A stretch of DNA of 64,000 nucleotides from Mesorhizobium sp. B4-1-3 (GCF_006439355.1 NZ_VFTG01000005.1:1-64000), one strand, 5' to 3'; positions 25,047-34,481 are shown, counted from the first letter of the stretch. Numbers and translations: made by a program. Notes: generated by a model not told the origin, from the sequence alone.

Positions 25047-25937
25047 GTGCCGAACGGAATCCTGCTCGCCCTTCTCGCTTACGCAAACTATTCGTTCAGC
25101 GACGCCGTCATCAAGGGTCTGGGTGGGCAGTTCACCGTCTTCGAGATCGGCTTCTTCATGACCTTGTTTGCCGGTTGTTTCCTCTTCTTTGCCCGGCCAA
25201 AGGAGGAGCGCTGGCGCGATTTCTGGCGCACCAGACGGCCCTGGGCCGTACAGGCACGCGCTTGGGCCGGCATCGCGTCGGGCGTGCTCAGCGTCTATGC
25301 CTTCACCACCATTCCGCTGGCGGAGGTTTACGCGCTGCTCTTCCTCGCCCCGTTGCTCGTCACCGTGCTTTCGACCATCATCCTGAAGGAGGAGGTCGGT
25401 CCCTGGCGGTGGCTTGCCGTGATCGCCGGCTTTGCCGGTGTCATGCTGGTGGTGCGGCCGGGCTTCCGCGAATTGCATCTTGGCCATCTCGCCGCCTTCG
25501 CCAACGCCTTCGTCGCGGCAACCATCGTCATCCTGATGCGCTCGCTTGCCCAGCAGGAAAAGCGCACGACCATGTTGGGCTCGCTGATCGGCTATGGCTT
25601 GCTCTTCAACGGGGCCGGCGCGGTCGCGACGTCATTTACGCTTCCCAATCTGTGGCAACTGGGCTGGCTGGTCCTGGGCGGCCTGTTCACCGCCGGCGGC
25701 CAATTGCTGCATCTCCTGGCGGCCAAATACGCGCCGGCCAATCGCATCGCCCCGACGCACTATTCGCAGATCGTCTGGGCGGTCATCCTCGGTGCGATGT
25801 TCTTCAGCGAATATCCCGACGCGATGACACTGGTCGGCCTTGCTGTCGTCGGCGCCTCTGGCCTCCTCACCATGGTGCGCGAGGAAGTGCGGCTTGGCAC
25901 CGTGCGCTGGAACCCGTTTACGCGTGCCCGGCTTTGA
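25047..25937 (+). CDS. EamA (DMT superfamily) transporter
   Basis: Ten-helix inner-membrane exporter or permease of the drug/metabolite superfamily with two EamA repeats. 296 residues. Repeat one starts LLALLAYANYSFSDAVIKGL and includes VYAFTTIPLAEVYALLFLAP; repeat two includes NAFVAATIVILMRSLAQQEK and AKYAPANRIAPTHYSQIVWA. The likely start is GTG 25047; no ATG is available in frame closer to the first helix, and the ribosome site is weak. Its start region nearly abuts that of the PIG-L gene on the other strand. Substrate unknown. Confidence 0.85.
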   Translation: MPNGILLALLAYANYSFSDAVIKGLGGQFTVFEIGFFMTLFAGCFLFFARPKEERWRDFWRTRRPWAVQARAWAGIASGVLSVYAFTTIPLAEVYALLFLAPLLVTVLSTIILKEEVGPWRWLAVIAGFAGVMLVVRPGFRELHLGHLAAFANAFVAATIVILMRSLAQQEKRTTMLGSLIGYGLLFNGAGAVATSFTLPNLWQLGWLVLGGLFTAGGQLLHLLAAKYAPANRIAPTHYSQIVWAVILGAMFFSEYPDAMTLVGLAVVGASGLLTMVREEVRLGTVRWNPFTRARL

Positions 25938-25992
25938 CCGGCATGGGCCCGACACGTTGCACGGCGACCGCGACCGTTGGTATGCGGGCAAA

Positions 25993-28455
25993 ATGACGAC
26001 GAAACCCTTGCCGGAGCTTCCGGTCACGGCCGTGCTGCCGGCACTCGGCGAAGCGCTCTCGCGGCGCAACAGCGCCGTGCTGGTGGCGCCGCCGGGCGCC
26101 GGCAAGACGACGCTTGTGCCGCTGGCGCTGCTCGACGCGCCTTGGCTCGGTGAAGGCCGGATCGTGCTGCTCGAGCCGCGCCGGCTCGCCGCCCGCGCCG
26201 CCGCCCGCCGCATGGCCGAATTGCTGGGCGAGGAGCCGGGTGGCACGGTGGGCTACGCCATGCGCATGGAGAACCGGACCTCGGCGCGAACAAAGATCCT
26301 GGTCGTTACCGAAGGCGTGCTCTCGCGCATGATCCTCGACGACCCGGAATTGCCCGGCGTCTCGGCGGTGATCTTCGACGAATTCCACGAGCGTTCCCTG
26401 GACGGCGATTTCGGCCTGGCGCTGGCGCTCGACGTGCAGGGGGCGCTGCGTCCGGACCTGCGTCTGCTGGTCATGTCGGCGACGCTCGACGGCGCGCGCG
26501 TGGCGAACCTTTTACTGGAGGCGCCGGTGATTGAAAGCGAGGGCCGCGCCTATCCGGTCGAGATCCGCTACGACGAGCGACCGGCAGGCACGGCGATCGA
26601 GGACGCCATGGCCAAAGCCGTGCGCGCGGCCCTGGCCGGCGAGCAGGGCAGCGTCCTTGCCTTCCTGCCCGGCCAGCGCGAGATCGAGCGCACCGCCGAG
26701 CGGCTTCAGGGCAATGTCGCCGCTGACACCGACATCGTTCCGCTCTACGGCCAGCTCGACAATAAGGCGCAGGACCAGGCGATCAGGCCGGCGCCGGCCG
26801 GCCGCCGCAAGGTGGTGCTGGCGACCTCGATCGCCGAGACTTCAATCACCATCGACGGCGTGCGCGTCGTCATCGATTCCGGCCTGTCGCGGCTGCCGCG
26901 CTACGAGCCGGCGAGCGGCCTGACCAGGCTCGAGACGGTGCGCGTCAGCAAGGCTTCGGCCGATCAGCGCGCCGGCCGCGCCGGCCGCACGCAGGCAGGC
27001 GTGGGGGTGCGCCTGTGGCGTGCCGAGCAGACCGCGTCGCTTCCCGCCTTCACGCCGCCGGAAATCCTCGAGGCCGATCTGTCCGGCCTGCTGCTCGACT
27101 GTGCCGCCTTCGGCGTCGCCGATCCGTCGAGCCTCTCTTTCCTCGATCCGCCGCCGGCCCCAGCGCTCAATGAGGCGAGGATGCTGCTCAAGGCGCTGCA
27201 CGCTATCGACGATGCCGGTCGACTGACCGAGGCTGGCGCCGCCATGCGCAAGCTGGCGCTGCCGGTGCGGCTCGCGCATATGGTGGCCGAAGCGGCGAAG
27301 ACCGGCCGCGCCCTCGAAGCGGCGACGCTCGCCGTGCTTTTGACCGAGCGCGGGCTGGGCGGCGACAGCGCCGACCTGGAGCGGCGGCTGATCCGGTTTG
27401 GCGGCGAGAAATCCCCTCGCGCCAACGCCGCCAGGCAGCTCGCCGAGCGTTTGGCCAGGCAGGCCGGTGGCGGGCAGGGCGGCGAGGCGGCCTCCGCCGG
27501 CTCGCTCCTCATCCATGCCTGGCCCGATCGCGTGGCAAGGGCGCGCGGCGGACGCGGTCGTTTCGTGCTCGCCAATGGCTCCGGCGCCATGGTCGATGCC
27601 GCCGACCCGCTCGCTAATGAAACCTGGCTCGTGGTCGCCGACCTGCAAGGCAAGGCGCAGAACGCCCGCATCACCGCCGCCGCGCCGGTCGGCGAAGCCG
27701 ACATCCGCGCCGCCCTTGCCGACCGCATCGAGACGAAGCGCGAGACGAGCTTCGACCGCGAGCGCCGCGCCGTGCGCATGCGCGAGACCGCGAGGCTCGG
27801 CGCCATCACGCTTTCCGAGCGCATGTTGCCCGCGCCGTCCGGCGCCGACGCCGATCAGGCCATCCTCGATGCCTTGCGCCAGCACGGCCTGTCGCTGCTC
27901 GATTGGGGGAAGGAGGCGGAGGCGCTCCGCCAACGGCTCGGCTGGCTGCATCGCGGCCTCGGCGCGCCCTGGCCGGACGTCTCCGATGCCGCGCTTCTGG
28001 ATCGGCTCGACGATTGGCTTTTGCCGTTTCTCGCGGGTGACGCCTCCTTCGCGGCCATCAAGCCGGCGACCTTGTCCTCGGCGCTCATGGCGCTGGTTCC
28101 GCATGACCTGCAGCACAAGGTCGACGCGCTGGCGCCGACCCATTTCGACGCGCCGTCGGGCAGCCACGTGCCGATCCGCTATGACGGCGAATGGCCGGTA
28201 TTGGCGATCCGCGTGCAGGAGCTGTTCGGCCTCGACCGTCATCCGGCGATCGCGGGCGGCACCGTGCCGCTGACGCTGGAATTGCTGTCGCCGGCGCACC
28301 GCCCGATCCAGACGACGCGTGACCTCCCCGGCTTCTGGCTCGGCTCCTGGGCGGATGTGCGCGCCGAGATGCGCGGCCGCTATCCAAGACATGTCTGGCC
28401 GGAAAACCCGCTGCTGGCCGCTGCCACCAGCCGCGCCAAGCCGCGTGGGACGTAA
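25993..28455 (+). CDS. hrpB: ATP-dependent helicase HrpB
   Basis: DEAH-type RNA helicase family protein of unknown precise role in bacteria. 820 residues, full length. Motif I APPGAGKTTLVPLALL, Ia LEPRRLAARAAARRMA, II as DEFHERSLDGD, III VMSATLDG, IV LAFLPGQREIERT, V ATSIAETSITIDGV and VI ADQRAGRAGRTQAG are all present, then the HA2-like domain and the HrpB-specific C-terminal region (PRHVWPENPLLAAATSRAK). Start ATG 25993, 55 bp after the EamA stop; the open frame extends to 25840 but overlaps that gene. Its stop abuts a palindromic repeat. Confidence 0.95.
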   Translation: MTTKPLPELPVTAVLPALGEALSRRNSAVLVAPPGAGKTTLVPLALLDAPWLGEGRIVLLEPRRLAARAAARRMAELLGEEPGGTVGYAMRMENRTSARTKILVVTEGVLSRMILDDPELPGVSAVIFDEFHERSLDGDFGLALALDVQGALRPDLRLLVMSATLDGARVANLLLEAPVIESEGRAYPVEIRYDERPAGTAIEDAMAKAVRAALAGEQGSVLAFLPGQREIERTAERLQGNVAADTDIVPLYGQLDNKAQDQAIRPAPAGRRKVVLATSIAETSITIDGVRVVIDSGLSRLPRYEPASGLTRLETVRVSKASADQRAGRAGRTQAGVGVRLWRAEQTASLPAFTPPEILEADLSGLLLDCAAFGVADPSSLSFLDPPPAPALNEARMLLKALHAIDDAGRLTEAGAAMRKLALPVRLAHMVAEAAKTGRALEAATLAVLLTERGLGGDSADLERRLIRFGGEKSPRANAARQLAERLARQAGGGQGGEAASAGSLLIHAWPDRVARARGGRGRFVLANGSGAMVDAADPLANETWLVVADLQGKAQNARITAAAPVGEADIRAALADRIETKRETSFDRERRAVRMRETARLGAITLSERMLPAPSGADADQAILDALRQHGLSLLDWGKEAEALRQRLGWLHRGLGAPWPDVSDAALLDRLDDWLLPFLAGDASFAAIKPATLSSALMALVPHDLQHKVDALAPTHFDAPSGSHVPIRYDGEWPVLAIRVQELFGLDRHPAIAGGTVPLTLELLSPAHRPIQTTRDLPGFWLGSWADVRAEMRGRYPRHVWPENPLLAAATSRAKPRGT

Positions 28456-28504
28456 ATGCATGTCGCCCAAAAGTGCGCAGAGGTTTTGGGACAACGACAT
28501 GCAT
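28456..28504. repeat. Palindromic intergenic repeat, copy A
   Basis: ATGCATGTCG at 28456-28465 pairs with CGACATGCAT at 28495-28504, and CCCAAAA pairs with TTTTGGG inside. The same core recurs at 62145-62189 and in part at 29970-29984. It begins the base after the hrpB stop. Confidence 0.75.
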
Positions 28505-28557
28505 CAGGCAAAGACGGTGCTCTATCGTTTCGCCGCGGCCAGTTGTAATTCTTGGCG

Positions 28558-29883
28558 ATGATCAACATCCTGCGCGCGCCCGATTCCCAGCAAAGCCAGC
28601 GGCTGCGGCTCAACACGCTGATCCGGCTGCGCTGGCTGGCGATCGTCGGCCAGAGCCTGACGGTGCTGGTCGTCGCCTACGGCCTGAAATTCCCGCTTCC
28701 GGTGTCGATGTGCTTTGCGCTCATCGCCTTGTCGGCCTGGATGAATCTATGGCTCACCTTCCGCTATCCGGCCGCGCATCGGCTCACCCCGCTCGCAGCC
28801 TTCGCGATCCTCACCTTCGACGGCATCCAGCTCACCGGCCTGCTCTACATGACCGGCGGCCTGACCAACCCGTTTTGCGTGCTGCTCTCCGTCCCGGTCG
28901 TCATCTCGGCCGCCTCGCTGCCGCTGCGGTTCACCGCGATCCTCGGCGCGCTGGTCATGGTGGCAGCCACGTTGCTGGTGTTCTTTCACCTGCCGCTGCC
29001 CTGGTATGAGGGATCGCCGCTGCCGATGCCCTTCATCTATGTCGCCGGCATGTGGATGGCGGTCTTCGCCTCGATCGCTTTCACCGCCATCTATGCCTTC
29101 CGTGTCGCCGCGGAAGCGCGACTGCTCGCCAACGCGCTTGCCGCCACCGAGTTGGTGCTGCAGCGCGAGCAGCATCTGTCGGCACTGGACGGGCTGGCCG
29201 CCGCTGCCGCGCACGAGCTCGGCACGCCGCTGGCCACCATCACCGTCGTCGCCAAGGAGATGGAGAGGGCGCTCGGCAAGGACCCGAAATATGGCGAGGA
29301 CGTCAAGCTCCTGCGCTCGCAGAGCGAGCGTTGCCGCGAGATCCTGAAGCGGCTGACCAGCCTTTCCTCGGAAGGCGAGGCGCATCTGTCGCGCATGCCG
29401 CTCACCTCGCTGATCGAGGAGGTGACGGCGCCGCATCGCGATTTCGGCATCTCGATCCGGCTGCAGCCCGGCGAGCGCGTCGGCCCGGAGCCGGTCGGGC
29501 GGCGCAACCCGGGCGTCATCTACGGGCTTGGCAATCTGGTTGAGAATGCCGTCGATTTCGCCCGCAAGTCCGTCACCGTCAGCTGGAGCTGGGACAATGA
29601 GGCGGTCACCTTCTCCATCACCGATGACGGACCGGGGTTCCCGGCCGAGATCATCGATCGTATCGGCGAGCCCTATATGTCGACGCGCCAGGGCACCGAG
29701 GCCGGCGGCGGCCTGGGGCTCGGGCTGTTCATCGCCAAGACCTTGCTGGAGCGTTCCGGCGCCACCATCGATTTCCGTAATTCAAGCGGGCTCGGCGAAG
29801 GCGCGGTGGTGCAGATATCCTGGCCACGCGGCCTCTTCCTCAACCAGGAACAAGCCTCGGCCACCATGTTCGACAACGCCTGA
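28558..29883 (+). CDS. actS: Redox sensor histidine kinase ActS (RegB/PrrB family)
   Basis: Membrane histidine kinase that senses redox state through the quinone pool and phosphorylates ActR. 441 residues. Six membrane segments cover residues 25-185; between helices is GGLTNPF (100-106), the quinone-binding signature of RegB. The H-box is AAAHELGTPLATITV with His219, and Cys259 in SERCREILKRL corresponds to the redox-active cysteine. ATP-binding motifs are NLVENAVDFA (N), TDDGPGFP (G1) and GGGLGLGLFIAKTLLERSGA (G2). Start ATG 28558; TTG 28552 is also in frame. actR follows about 200 bp downstream in the same direction. Confidence 0.95.
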   Translation: MINILRAPDSQQSQRLRLNTLIRLRWLAIVGQSLTVLVVAYGLKFPLPVSMCFALIALSAWMNLWLTFRYPAAHRLTPLAAFAILTFDGIQLTGLLYMTGGLTNPFCVLLSVPVVISAASLPLRFTAILGALVMVAATLLVFFHLPLPWYEGSPLPMPFIYVAGMWMAVFASIAFTAIYAFRVAAEARLLANALAATELVLQREQHLSALDGLAAAAAHELGTPLATITVVAKEMERALGKDPKYGEDVKLLRSQSERCREILKRLTSLSSEGEAHLSRMPLTSLIEEVTAPHRDFGISIRLQPGERVGPEPVGRRNPGVIYGLGNLVENAVDFARKSVTVSWSWDNEAVTFSITDDGPGFPAEIIDRIGEPYMSTRQGTEAGGGLGLGLFIAKTLLERSGATIDFRNSSGLGEGAVVQISWPRGLFLNQEQASATMFDNA

Positions 29884-30082
29884 ACCCTGCAGTTGTCGCA
29901 TGGCAGCTCTGTTGCCGGCTCTAAAAATTGGACATTGCCCTTGCGGGACTGTATCTGCGTAAAAGTGAAGCATGTCGCCCAAAATTGTGTCTGGAAAAGC
30001 GGCGTGCCCGAAAACATGGGCTTCAAGCGCCTTCGCTGGAATTCGTTTCGATGGGTGCGCTTTTGGTCGATAGGACGATAAG
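29884..30082. other. actS-actR intergenic region with partial repeat
   Basis: Contains GCATGTCGCCCAAAA (29970-29984), the left arm of the palindromic repeat seen at 28456 and 62145, but without a matching right arm. No ORF is apparent. It probably carries an actR promoter, but I cannot pick one with confidence. Confidence 0.4.
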
Positions 30083-30646
30083 ATGAGCGGAGACGAAACG
30101 ACTGGCGCCATGGTCGAGGGCGAGGACACCTCGCTGCTCATCGTCGAGGACGATAAGCCGTTCCTCACCCGGCTTGCCCGAGCCATGGAAATAAGGGGCT
30201 TCGTGGTCGAGACGGCGGAGAGCGTGGAAGAGGCGGTCGCCAAGGCGCGCGCTCATCCGCCGGCCTATGCGGTGGTCGACATGCGGCTCGGCGACGGCAA
30301 CGGCCTCGATGTCGTTGCCGCCATCCGCGAGAAGCGCGAGGACGCCCGCGCCATCATCCTGACCGGCTACGGCAACATCGCCACCGCGGTGACGGCGGTG
30401 AAGCTCGGCGCCGTCGACTATCTTTCCAAGCCCGCCGATGCCGACGACGTCTTCGCCGCGCTCACCCGCACCTCCGGCGAGCGCGCGGCGCCGCCGGAAA
30501 ACCCGATGTCGGCCGATCGCGTGCGTTGGGAGCACATCCAGCGCGTCTACGAAATGTGCGACCGCAACGTTTCCGAGACGGCGCGCCGGCTGAACATGCA
30601 CCGCCGGACCCTGCAGCGGATACTGGCAAAACGGGCGCCGCGTTGA
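30083..30646 (+). CDS. actR: Response regulator ActR (RegA/PrrA family)
   Basis: Partner of ActS; global regulator of respiration, carbon and nitrogen metabolism in response to redox. 187 residues. Receiver domain with acidic pair LLIVEDDKPFL, phospho-acceptor Asp66 in AYAVVDMRLGDGNG, Thr in ILTGYGNIATAV and Lys in DYLSKPADADDV. After a proline-rich linker (AAPPENPMSADR), the Fis-type helix-turn-helix is VYEMCDRNVSETARRLNMHR followed by RTLQRILAKRAPR, almost invariant in this family. Start ATG 30083. Confidence 0.96.
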   Translation: MSGDETTGAMVEGEDTSLLIVEDDKPFLTRLARAMEIRGFVVETAESVEEAVAKARAHPPAYAVVDMRLGDGNGLDVVAAIREKREDARAIILTGYGNIATAVTAVKLGAVDYLSKPADADDVFAALTRTSGERAAPPENPMSADRVRWEHIQRVYEMCDRNVSETARRLNMHRRTLQRILAKRAPR

Positions 30647-30727
30647 GGGCCGCTGGACGTACTGCATAACGCGCTTCGGCCGACCTGGGGCCCGGTTGGC
30701 AGCGAAGACCTAAACCATCGAAGTCAG

Positions 30728-30899
30728 CGCTGCCCCTCATCGCCCTGCCGGGCACTTCTCCCGTATAGTGACGGGGAGAAGGGGCTGCCCGCAACGCTGG
30801 CTCCCTTACGCCGCCGGAGATTAGCGAAGTCCTGCGCGAGAGCAGTCTTCTCCCCGTTTCGCGGGGAGAAGATGCCGGCAGGCAGATGAGGGGCGGCGC
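30728..30899. repeat. MITE-like element with about 53-bp terminal inverted repeats
   Basis: The left arm (30728-30780) starts GCTGCCCCTCATC and the right arm (30847-30899) is its approximate reverse complement, ending GATGAGGGGCGGC. Each arm also contains a small hairpin (TTCTCCCCG / CGGGGAGAA). The 66-bp centre has no ORF. This accounts for most of the 336-bp gap between actR and nhaA. Confidence 0.65.
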
Positions 30900-30982
30900 C
30901 GGCGTTCGCAAAATTGTGACGCTTGCCCGCCCGTTGAAGTTTGCGCATCATCGCGCCGCCGAAAGGGAAGTGAGGAGTCGAA

Positions 30983-32179
30983 ATGCAGGCTTTGGATCAA
31001 CGGCCGAAATCGATCCTGCGCGAGTTCCTCGACGGCGAGGCCGCCGGCGGCATTATCCTGATGGTGGCCGCGGCCCTTGCGCTGATCGTCGCCAATTCGC
31101 CTTTGGCCGAGACCTATTTCGCCGTCCTGCACGCCTACCTCGGGCCGCTCAGCGTCTCGCACTGGATCAATGACGGGCTGATGGCGGTGTTCTTCCTGCT
31201 GGTCGGGCTGGAGATCAAGCGCGAGACGCTGGACGGACAGCTTTCGACCTGGCCGCGTCGCGTGCTGCCGGGCATTGCCGCCGCCGGCGGCATGGCGGTG
31301 CCGGCGCTGGTCTATATCCTGATCAACCGCGACAATCAGGCGGCGCTCTCCGGCTGGGCGATCCCCACCGCCACCGACATCGCCTTCGCGCTCGGCGTGC
31401 TTTCGCTGCTCGGCAGCCGCGTGCCCGCCTCGCTGAAGGTCTTCCTCACCGCGCTTGCCATCATCGACGATCTCGGCGCCGTCGTCATCATCGCGCTGTT
31501 CTACACCAGCGGCCTGTCGCTCGCTTATCTGGCCGCCGCCTTCGTCGTCATCGCCTTGCTCGTCCTGCTCAACCGCATGCGGGCCATGAAACTCTGGCCG
31601 TATCTCCTGCTTGGCGTCCTCTTGTGGGTGCTGGTGCTGAAATCGGGCGTGCATGCCACGCTTGCCGGCGTCGCGCTGGCGCTCACCATCCCGCTGGAGC
31701 GCTTTCCCGGCTCCAGCCGCGATACCGAACATTCGCCGCTGCACCGGCTGGAACACGGCCTGCACAAGCTCGTGCCTTTCCTCGTCATCCCGATCTTCGG
31801 CTTCGCCAATGCCGGCGTCTCGCTCGGAGGCTTAAGCCTTGCCTCCCTTGTCGAGCCGCTGACGCTGGGCGTCGCCGCCGGCCTGGTTCTCGGCAAGCTG
31901 GTCGGCGTTTTCGGCTCCTCGGCGCTGGCCATCCGCTTCGGCCTCGCCGACCTGCCGGCCAATGCCGGCTGGCTGCATATGCTGGGCATTTCGCTGCTTT
32001 GCGGCATCGGCTTCACCATGAGCCTGTTCATCGGCCTGCTCGCCTTCGCCAGCGATCCGGCGCTCCAGGACGCGGTGAAGGTCGGCATCCTCGCCGGCTC
32101 GCTGGCTGCCGCGCTGCTGGGCGCGGCGGTCCTGCTCACCGCGCCGGCCAAGGGTGGAGTTGAGGAAGAAGTGGAGTAG
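30983..32179 (+). CDS. nhaA: Na+/H+ antiporter NhaA
   Basis: Inner-membrane electrogenic sodium/proton exchanger for pH and salt homeostasis. 398 residues. Characteristic stretches: [46 protein letters not shown], and [20 protein letters not shown] which carries the two ion-binding aspartates of the family; the end has [18 protein letters not shown]. Start ATG 30983 with GAGGAG about seven bases before it. It lies between two MITE-like repeats, and is followed only by a short tail rich in glutamate (GGVEEEVE). Confidence 0.96.
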   Translation: MQALDQRPKSILREFLDGEAAGGIILMVAAALALIVANSPLAETYFAVLHAYLGPLSVSHWINDGLMAVFFLLVGLEIKRETLDGQLSTWPRRVLPGIAAAGGMAVPALVYILINRDNQAALSGWAIPTATDIAFALGVLSLLGSRVPASLKVFLTALAIIDDLGAVVIIALFYTSGLSLAYLAAAFVVIALLVLLNRMRAMKLWPYLLLGVLLWVLVLKSGVHATLAGVALALTIPLERFPGSSRDTEHSPLHRLEHGLHKLVPFLVIPIFGFANAGVSLGGLSLASLVEPLTLGVAAGLVLGKLVGVFGSSALAIRFGLADLPANAGWLHMLGISLLCGIGFTMSLFIGLLAFASDPALQDAVKVGILAGSLAAALLGAAVLLTAPAKGGVEEEVE

Positions 32180-32196
32180 GCTAAGCCGCGACGCCA

Positions 32197-32394
32197 TTTC
32201 CTCGCCCCCGCGAAAGCAGGGGAGAGGTGGCCCGGCGGAGCCGGGACGGAGCGGGGGGCGCCCTCTGTCAAGCCAAAGCCGATGCAGAACAAGGCACAAG
32301 GCAATCGCAATCCGAACAACCGCCGAGCGTCGCGCTGGCCCTCTCCGTCCCGGCTGCGCCGGGACACCTCTCCCCACTTCGTGGGGCGAGGAAA
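32197..32394. repeat. MITE-like element with about 57-bp terminal inverted repeats
   Basis: TTTCCTCGCCCC... at 32197-32252 and its near reverse complement at 32338-32394 (ending GGGGCGAGGAAA). Both arms hold the pair CCCGGC...GCCGGG. The sequence differs from the element at 30728, so it is a second family or subtype. It separates nhaA from mmcB. Confidence 0.65.
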
Positions 32395-32399
32395 CAGCC

Positions 32400-32912
32400 C
32401 TACTCGCTCTCGCCGTCCAGCGCCGGCACGGCGACGCCGGCAAGCTCGGCTGCCAAGAGCCGCGCGGCGCCCGCGCGGGCGATCCGCAGCATCAGCGCCT
32501 TGCGCGTCGCGGCCGCCATGCGATGCTCAGGCGCATCGCGCAGGATCTCGGCGCCATAGCCGTCGGAGAGGATGAAGCCGCATTCCTCGGGAAAGATGTC
32601 AGGCGGCACGCCGGGATGAGTGGCGAAGAAGAAGCGGTCCGAATGCAGCCGATAGTCCGGCCATTTGCGGTCGACTCTGAAATCCTCGACCGAGGATTTG
32701 ATCTCGATGATCCAGATGTCGCCCTGCCTGGTCAGCGCGACGAGATCGGCGCGCCGGCCGGTGGCGAGCGACAGCTCCGGCAGCACATGCGCGCCCATTT
32801 CGGCAAGCAGCCGCTGCACGCCGCGCCGCACCAGCATGGCGCGCTCGGACTGACGACCGTCGATCAAACGGTTGAGGGGAATCGGGGAAACGAGTGGCAT
32901 GGAAGGCACCAT
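32400..32912 (-). CDS. mmcB: MmcB family DNA repair protein (DUF1052)
   Basis: Nuclease-like protein of alphaproteobacteria linked to mismatch or damage repair. 170 residues. The PD-(D/E)XK-like core is visible: GAHVLPELSLATGRRADLVA, then IWIIEIKSSVEDFRVDRKWP (the E-x-K strand), and FFFATHPGVPPDIFPEECG. Start ATG 32912; an alternative ATG lies at 32900 and neither has a strong ribosome site. The stop lies 5 bp from the MITE-like repeat. The family function is known mainly by association, so the role is moderately certain. Confidence 0.9.
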   Translation of the reverse strand: MVPSMPLVSPIPLNRLIDGRQSERAMLVRRGVQRLLAEMGAHVLPELSLATGRRADLVALTRQGDIWIIEIKSSVEDFRVDRKWPDYRLHSDRFFFATHPGVPPDIFPEECGFILSDGYGAEILRDAPEHRMAAATRKALMLRIARAGAARLLAAELAGVAVPALDGESE

Positions 32913-33006
32913 GCCAGATTTTGTTCACGGTTTGAACCCTTGCAAGTGGGGCGATTATCTGGCCGGTCCTTCCACGGTAGGTGGCAGATGTCTACGACTA
33001 CGCCCG

Positions 33007-33228
33007 CTACTGCGAATCCCCCGCCCGAAACTCGTCCGCCAGGAGTCTGGCCAGGTGGTCGCGGCTCAGGCTCAACGCTTCTCTCAGAAACCACAGGAAG
33101 TTGCTCGGGCCGTCTGTCGGCAGGCCGTTTTCTTCCGCCTGGGCGATGACCGCGCGCTGGCGCTCGATCCGCTGTTCGATCTCTCGGATGTGCTGCTCGA
33201 CCCGTTCGATGTCTTCCTGGAGACCCAT
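33007..33228 (-). CDS. Small coiled-coil hypothetical protein
   Basis: 73 residues from ATG 33228. The first half is a charged heptad-like helix (GLQEDIERVEQHIREIEQRI), then AVIAQAEENGLPTDGPSNFL and a second amphipathic helix (REALSLSRDHLARLLADEF). Composition and third-position GC fit a real gene. The frame is open much further upstream, but those residues overlap the divergent deaminase and look like antisense translation. I do not recognise the family; it is not obviously secreted or membrane bound. Confidence 0.6.
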   Translation of the reverse strand: MGLQEDIERVEQHIREIEQRIERQRAVIAQAEENGLPTDGPSNFLWFLREALSLSRDHLARLLADEFRAGDSQ

Positions 33229-33381
33229 GGCAATCTCGGCGTGCGCGATCGCCAAGATAGCACCAAACCGGAAATGCGTGGAGCGTAAAGCCAAGCGGGA
33301 TGCCTGGCCGTGGTGCGGAGAAGACCAGGTCTTGCCAATCATATCCCTCGGCAGCAATCTCGCCGTAAGAGGATTTCCCCA

Positions 33382-33852
33382 ATGACCCGCGACCAGATAC
33401 TCGCCCATCTCAGGTCCGCCGATGCCGTCGCGCGCGAGGCGGCGGCGCATGGGCATCATCCGTTCGGCTGCGTGCTGGTCGGGCCGGACGATCGCGTTTT
33501 GATGCGGCAGGGCAATCTCGACACGGTGCGCCATGCCGAGACCGAGCTCGCCCGCCGCGCCGCGGCGGCCTACGAGCCGGAGTTCCTGTGGCAATGCACG
33601 CTGGTCTCGACCTTCGAGCCGTGCGCGATGTGCGCCGGCACGATGTATTGGGCGAATATCGGGTGCCTGGTCTATGGGGTCGAGGAGACGGATCTCCTGG
33701 CGCTCACCGGCGATCATGAGGAGAATCCGACGATGAACCTCGCCTCGCGCACCGTCCTCGCCTCCGGCCAGAAGAAGATCGAGGTGTTCGGCCCTTTTCC
33801 CGAAATCGCGGACGAGATGCTCGCCCCGCACCGCGATTTCTGGAAGCGCTGA
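33382..33852 (+). CDS. Nucleoside/nucleobase deaminase
   Basis: Cytidine/deoxycytidylate deaminase superfamily zinc hydrolase. 156 residues. Zinc and catalytic motifs: TVRHAETELARRA (HAE) and TFEPCAMCAGTMYWANIG (PCxxC). The YGVEETDLLALTGDHEENP stretch and the C-terminus (APHRDFWKR) are closer to free base or nucleoside deaminases (guanine/cytosine type) than to tRNA-specific TadA. Start ATG 33382 with AAGAGGA about eight bases upstream. It converges on cueR with a 13-bp gap. Exact substrate unknown. Confidence 0.85.
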   Translation: MTRDQILAHLRSADAVAREAAAHGHHPFGCVLVGPDDRVLMRQGNLDTVRHAETELARRAAAAYEPEFLWQCTLVSTFEPCAMCAGTMYWANIGCLVYGVEETDLLALTGDHEENPTMNLASRTVLASGQKKIEVFGPFPEIADEMLAPHRDFWKR

Positions 33853-33865
33853 CAGAACTCCGCCC

Positions 33866-34255
33866 TCAGGCCGCACCCGCCATGTCGTCCAGGATGGGGC
33901 AGTCCGGACGGTCGTCGCCGTGGCAGGCGTGGATCAGCTTTTGCAGCGTCGAGCGCATCGACTGCAATTCGCGCACCTTGTCCTCGATCGCCCTGACATG
34001 GGCGGCGGCGATCTCGCGCACGTCGTGGCTGGCGCGGTCGCGGTCTTGATAGAGCGCCATAAGCTGCCTGCAATCGTCGATTGAGAAGCCGAGATTGCGG
34101 GCGCGGCGCAGGAAGGCCAGCCGGTGGATGTCCTCGCCGGAATAATCGCGATAGCCGTTCTCGGCCCGCGCCGGACGAATCAGGCCGATCTCCTCATAGT
34201 AGCGGATCGTCTTGGCCGGCAGGCCGGAACGCTCGGCGGCATCACCGACATTCAT
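33866..34255 (-). CDS. cueR: MerR-family copper-responsive regulator CueR
   Basis: Copper(I)-sensing transcription activator. 129 residues. MerR helix-turn-helix at the N-terminus (MNVGDAAERSGLPAKTIRYY, then EEIGLIRPARAENGYRDY), a dimerisation helix, and Cys111-x7-Cys119 in ACHGDDRPDCPIL, the Cu(I)/Ag(I) site that separates CueR from zinc or redox MerR proteins. Start ATG 34255 with AAGGAG six bases upstream. The likely target is the copA promoter at 44817, which has the required 19-bp spacer and dyad; the two loci are about 10 kb apart in this window. Confidence 0.93.
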   Translation of the reverse strand: MNVGDAAERSGLPAKTIRYYEEIGLIRPARAENGYRDYSGEDIHRLAFLRRARNLGFSIDDCRQLMALYQDRDRASHDVREIAAAHVRAIEDKVRELQSMRSTLQKLIHACHGDDRPDCPILDDMAGAA

Positions 34256-34481
34256 GGCGCTCTCCTTGGCTCCAGGCGGCTCCATGAGCCGCCTCATTGA
34301 TTTTGCTTCACAATCCTGTGAGGCCTGTTGCGAAAATGCCGCAGTTCGGCACTTACCGGCGTGTAAGCTCCTGCATATAGGCAGTGCGCGCTTGGCAAGC
34401 AAAAGAAATGCCAGCATGAATGATGACAACAAAGCGGCGGACTCGTGCCGCTGGCATCCAGGCGGGGCATCGGACCTTTTC

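Noticed and set aside
30728..30899. CRISPR array or rho-independent terminator of actR
   Set aside because: There are only two long inverted arms, not repeated units with spacers; hairpins lack a T-run. MITE-like explains it better.
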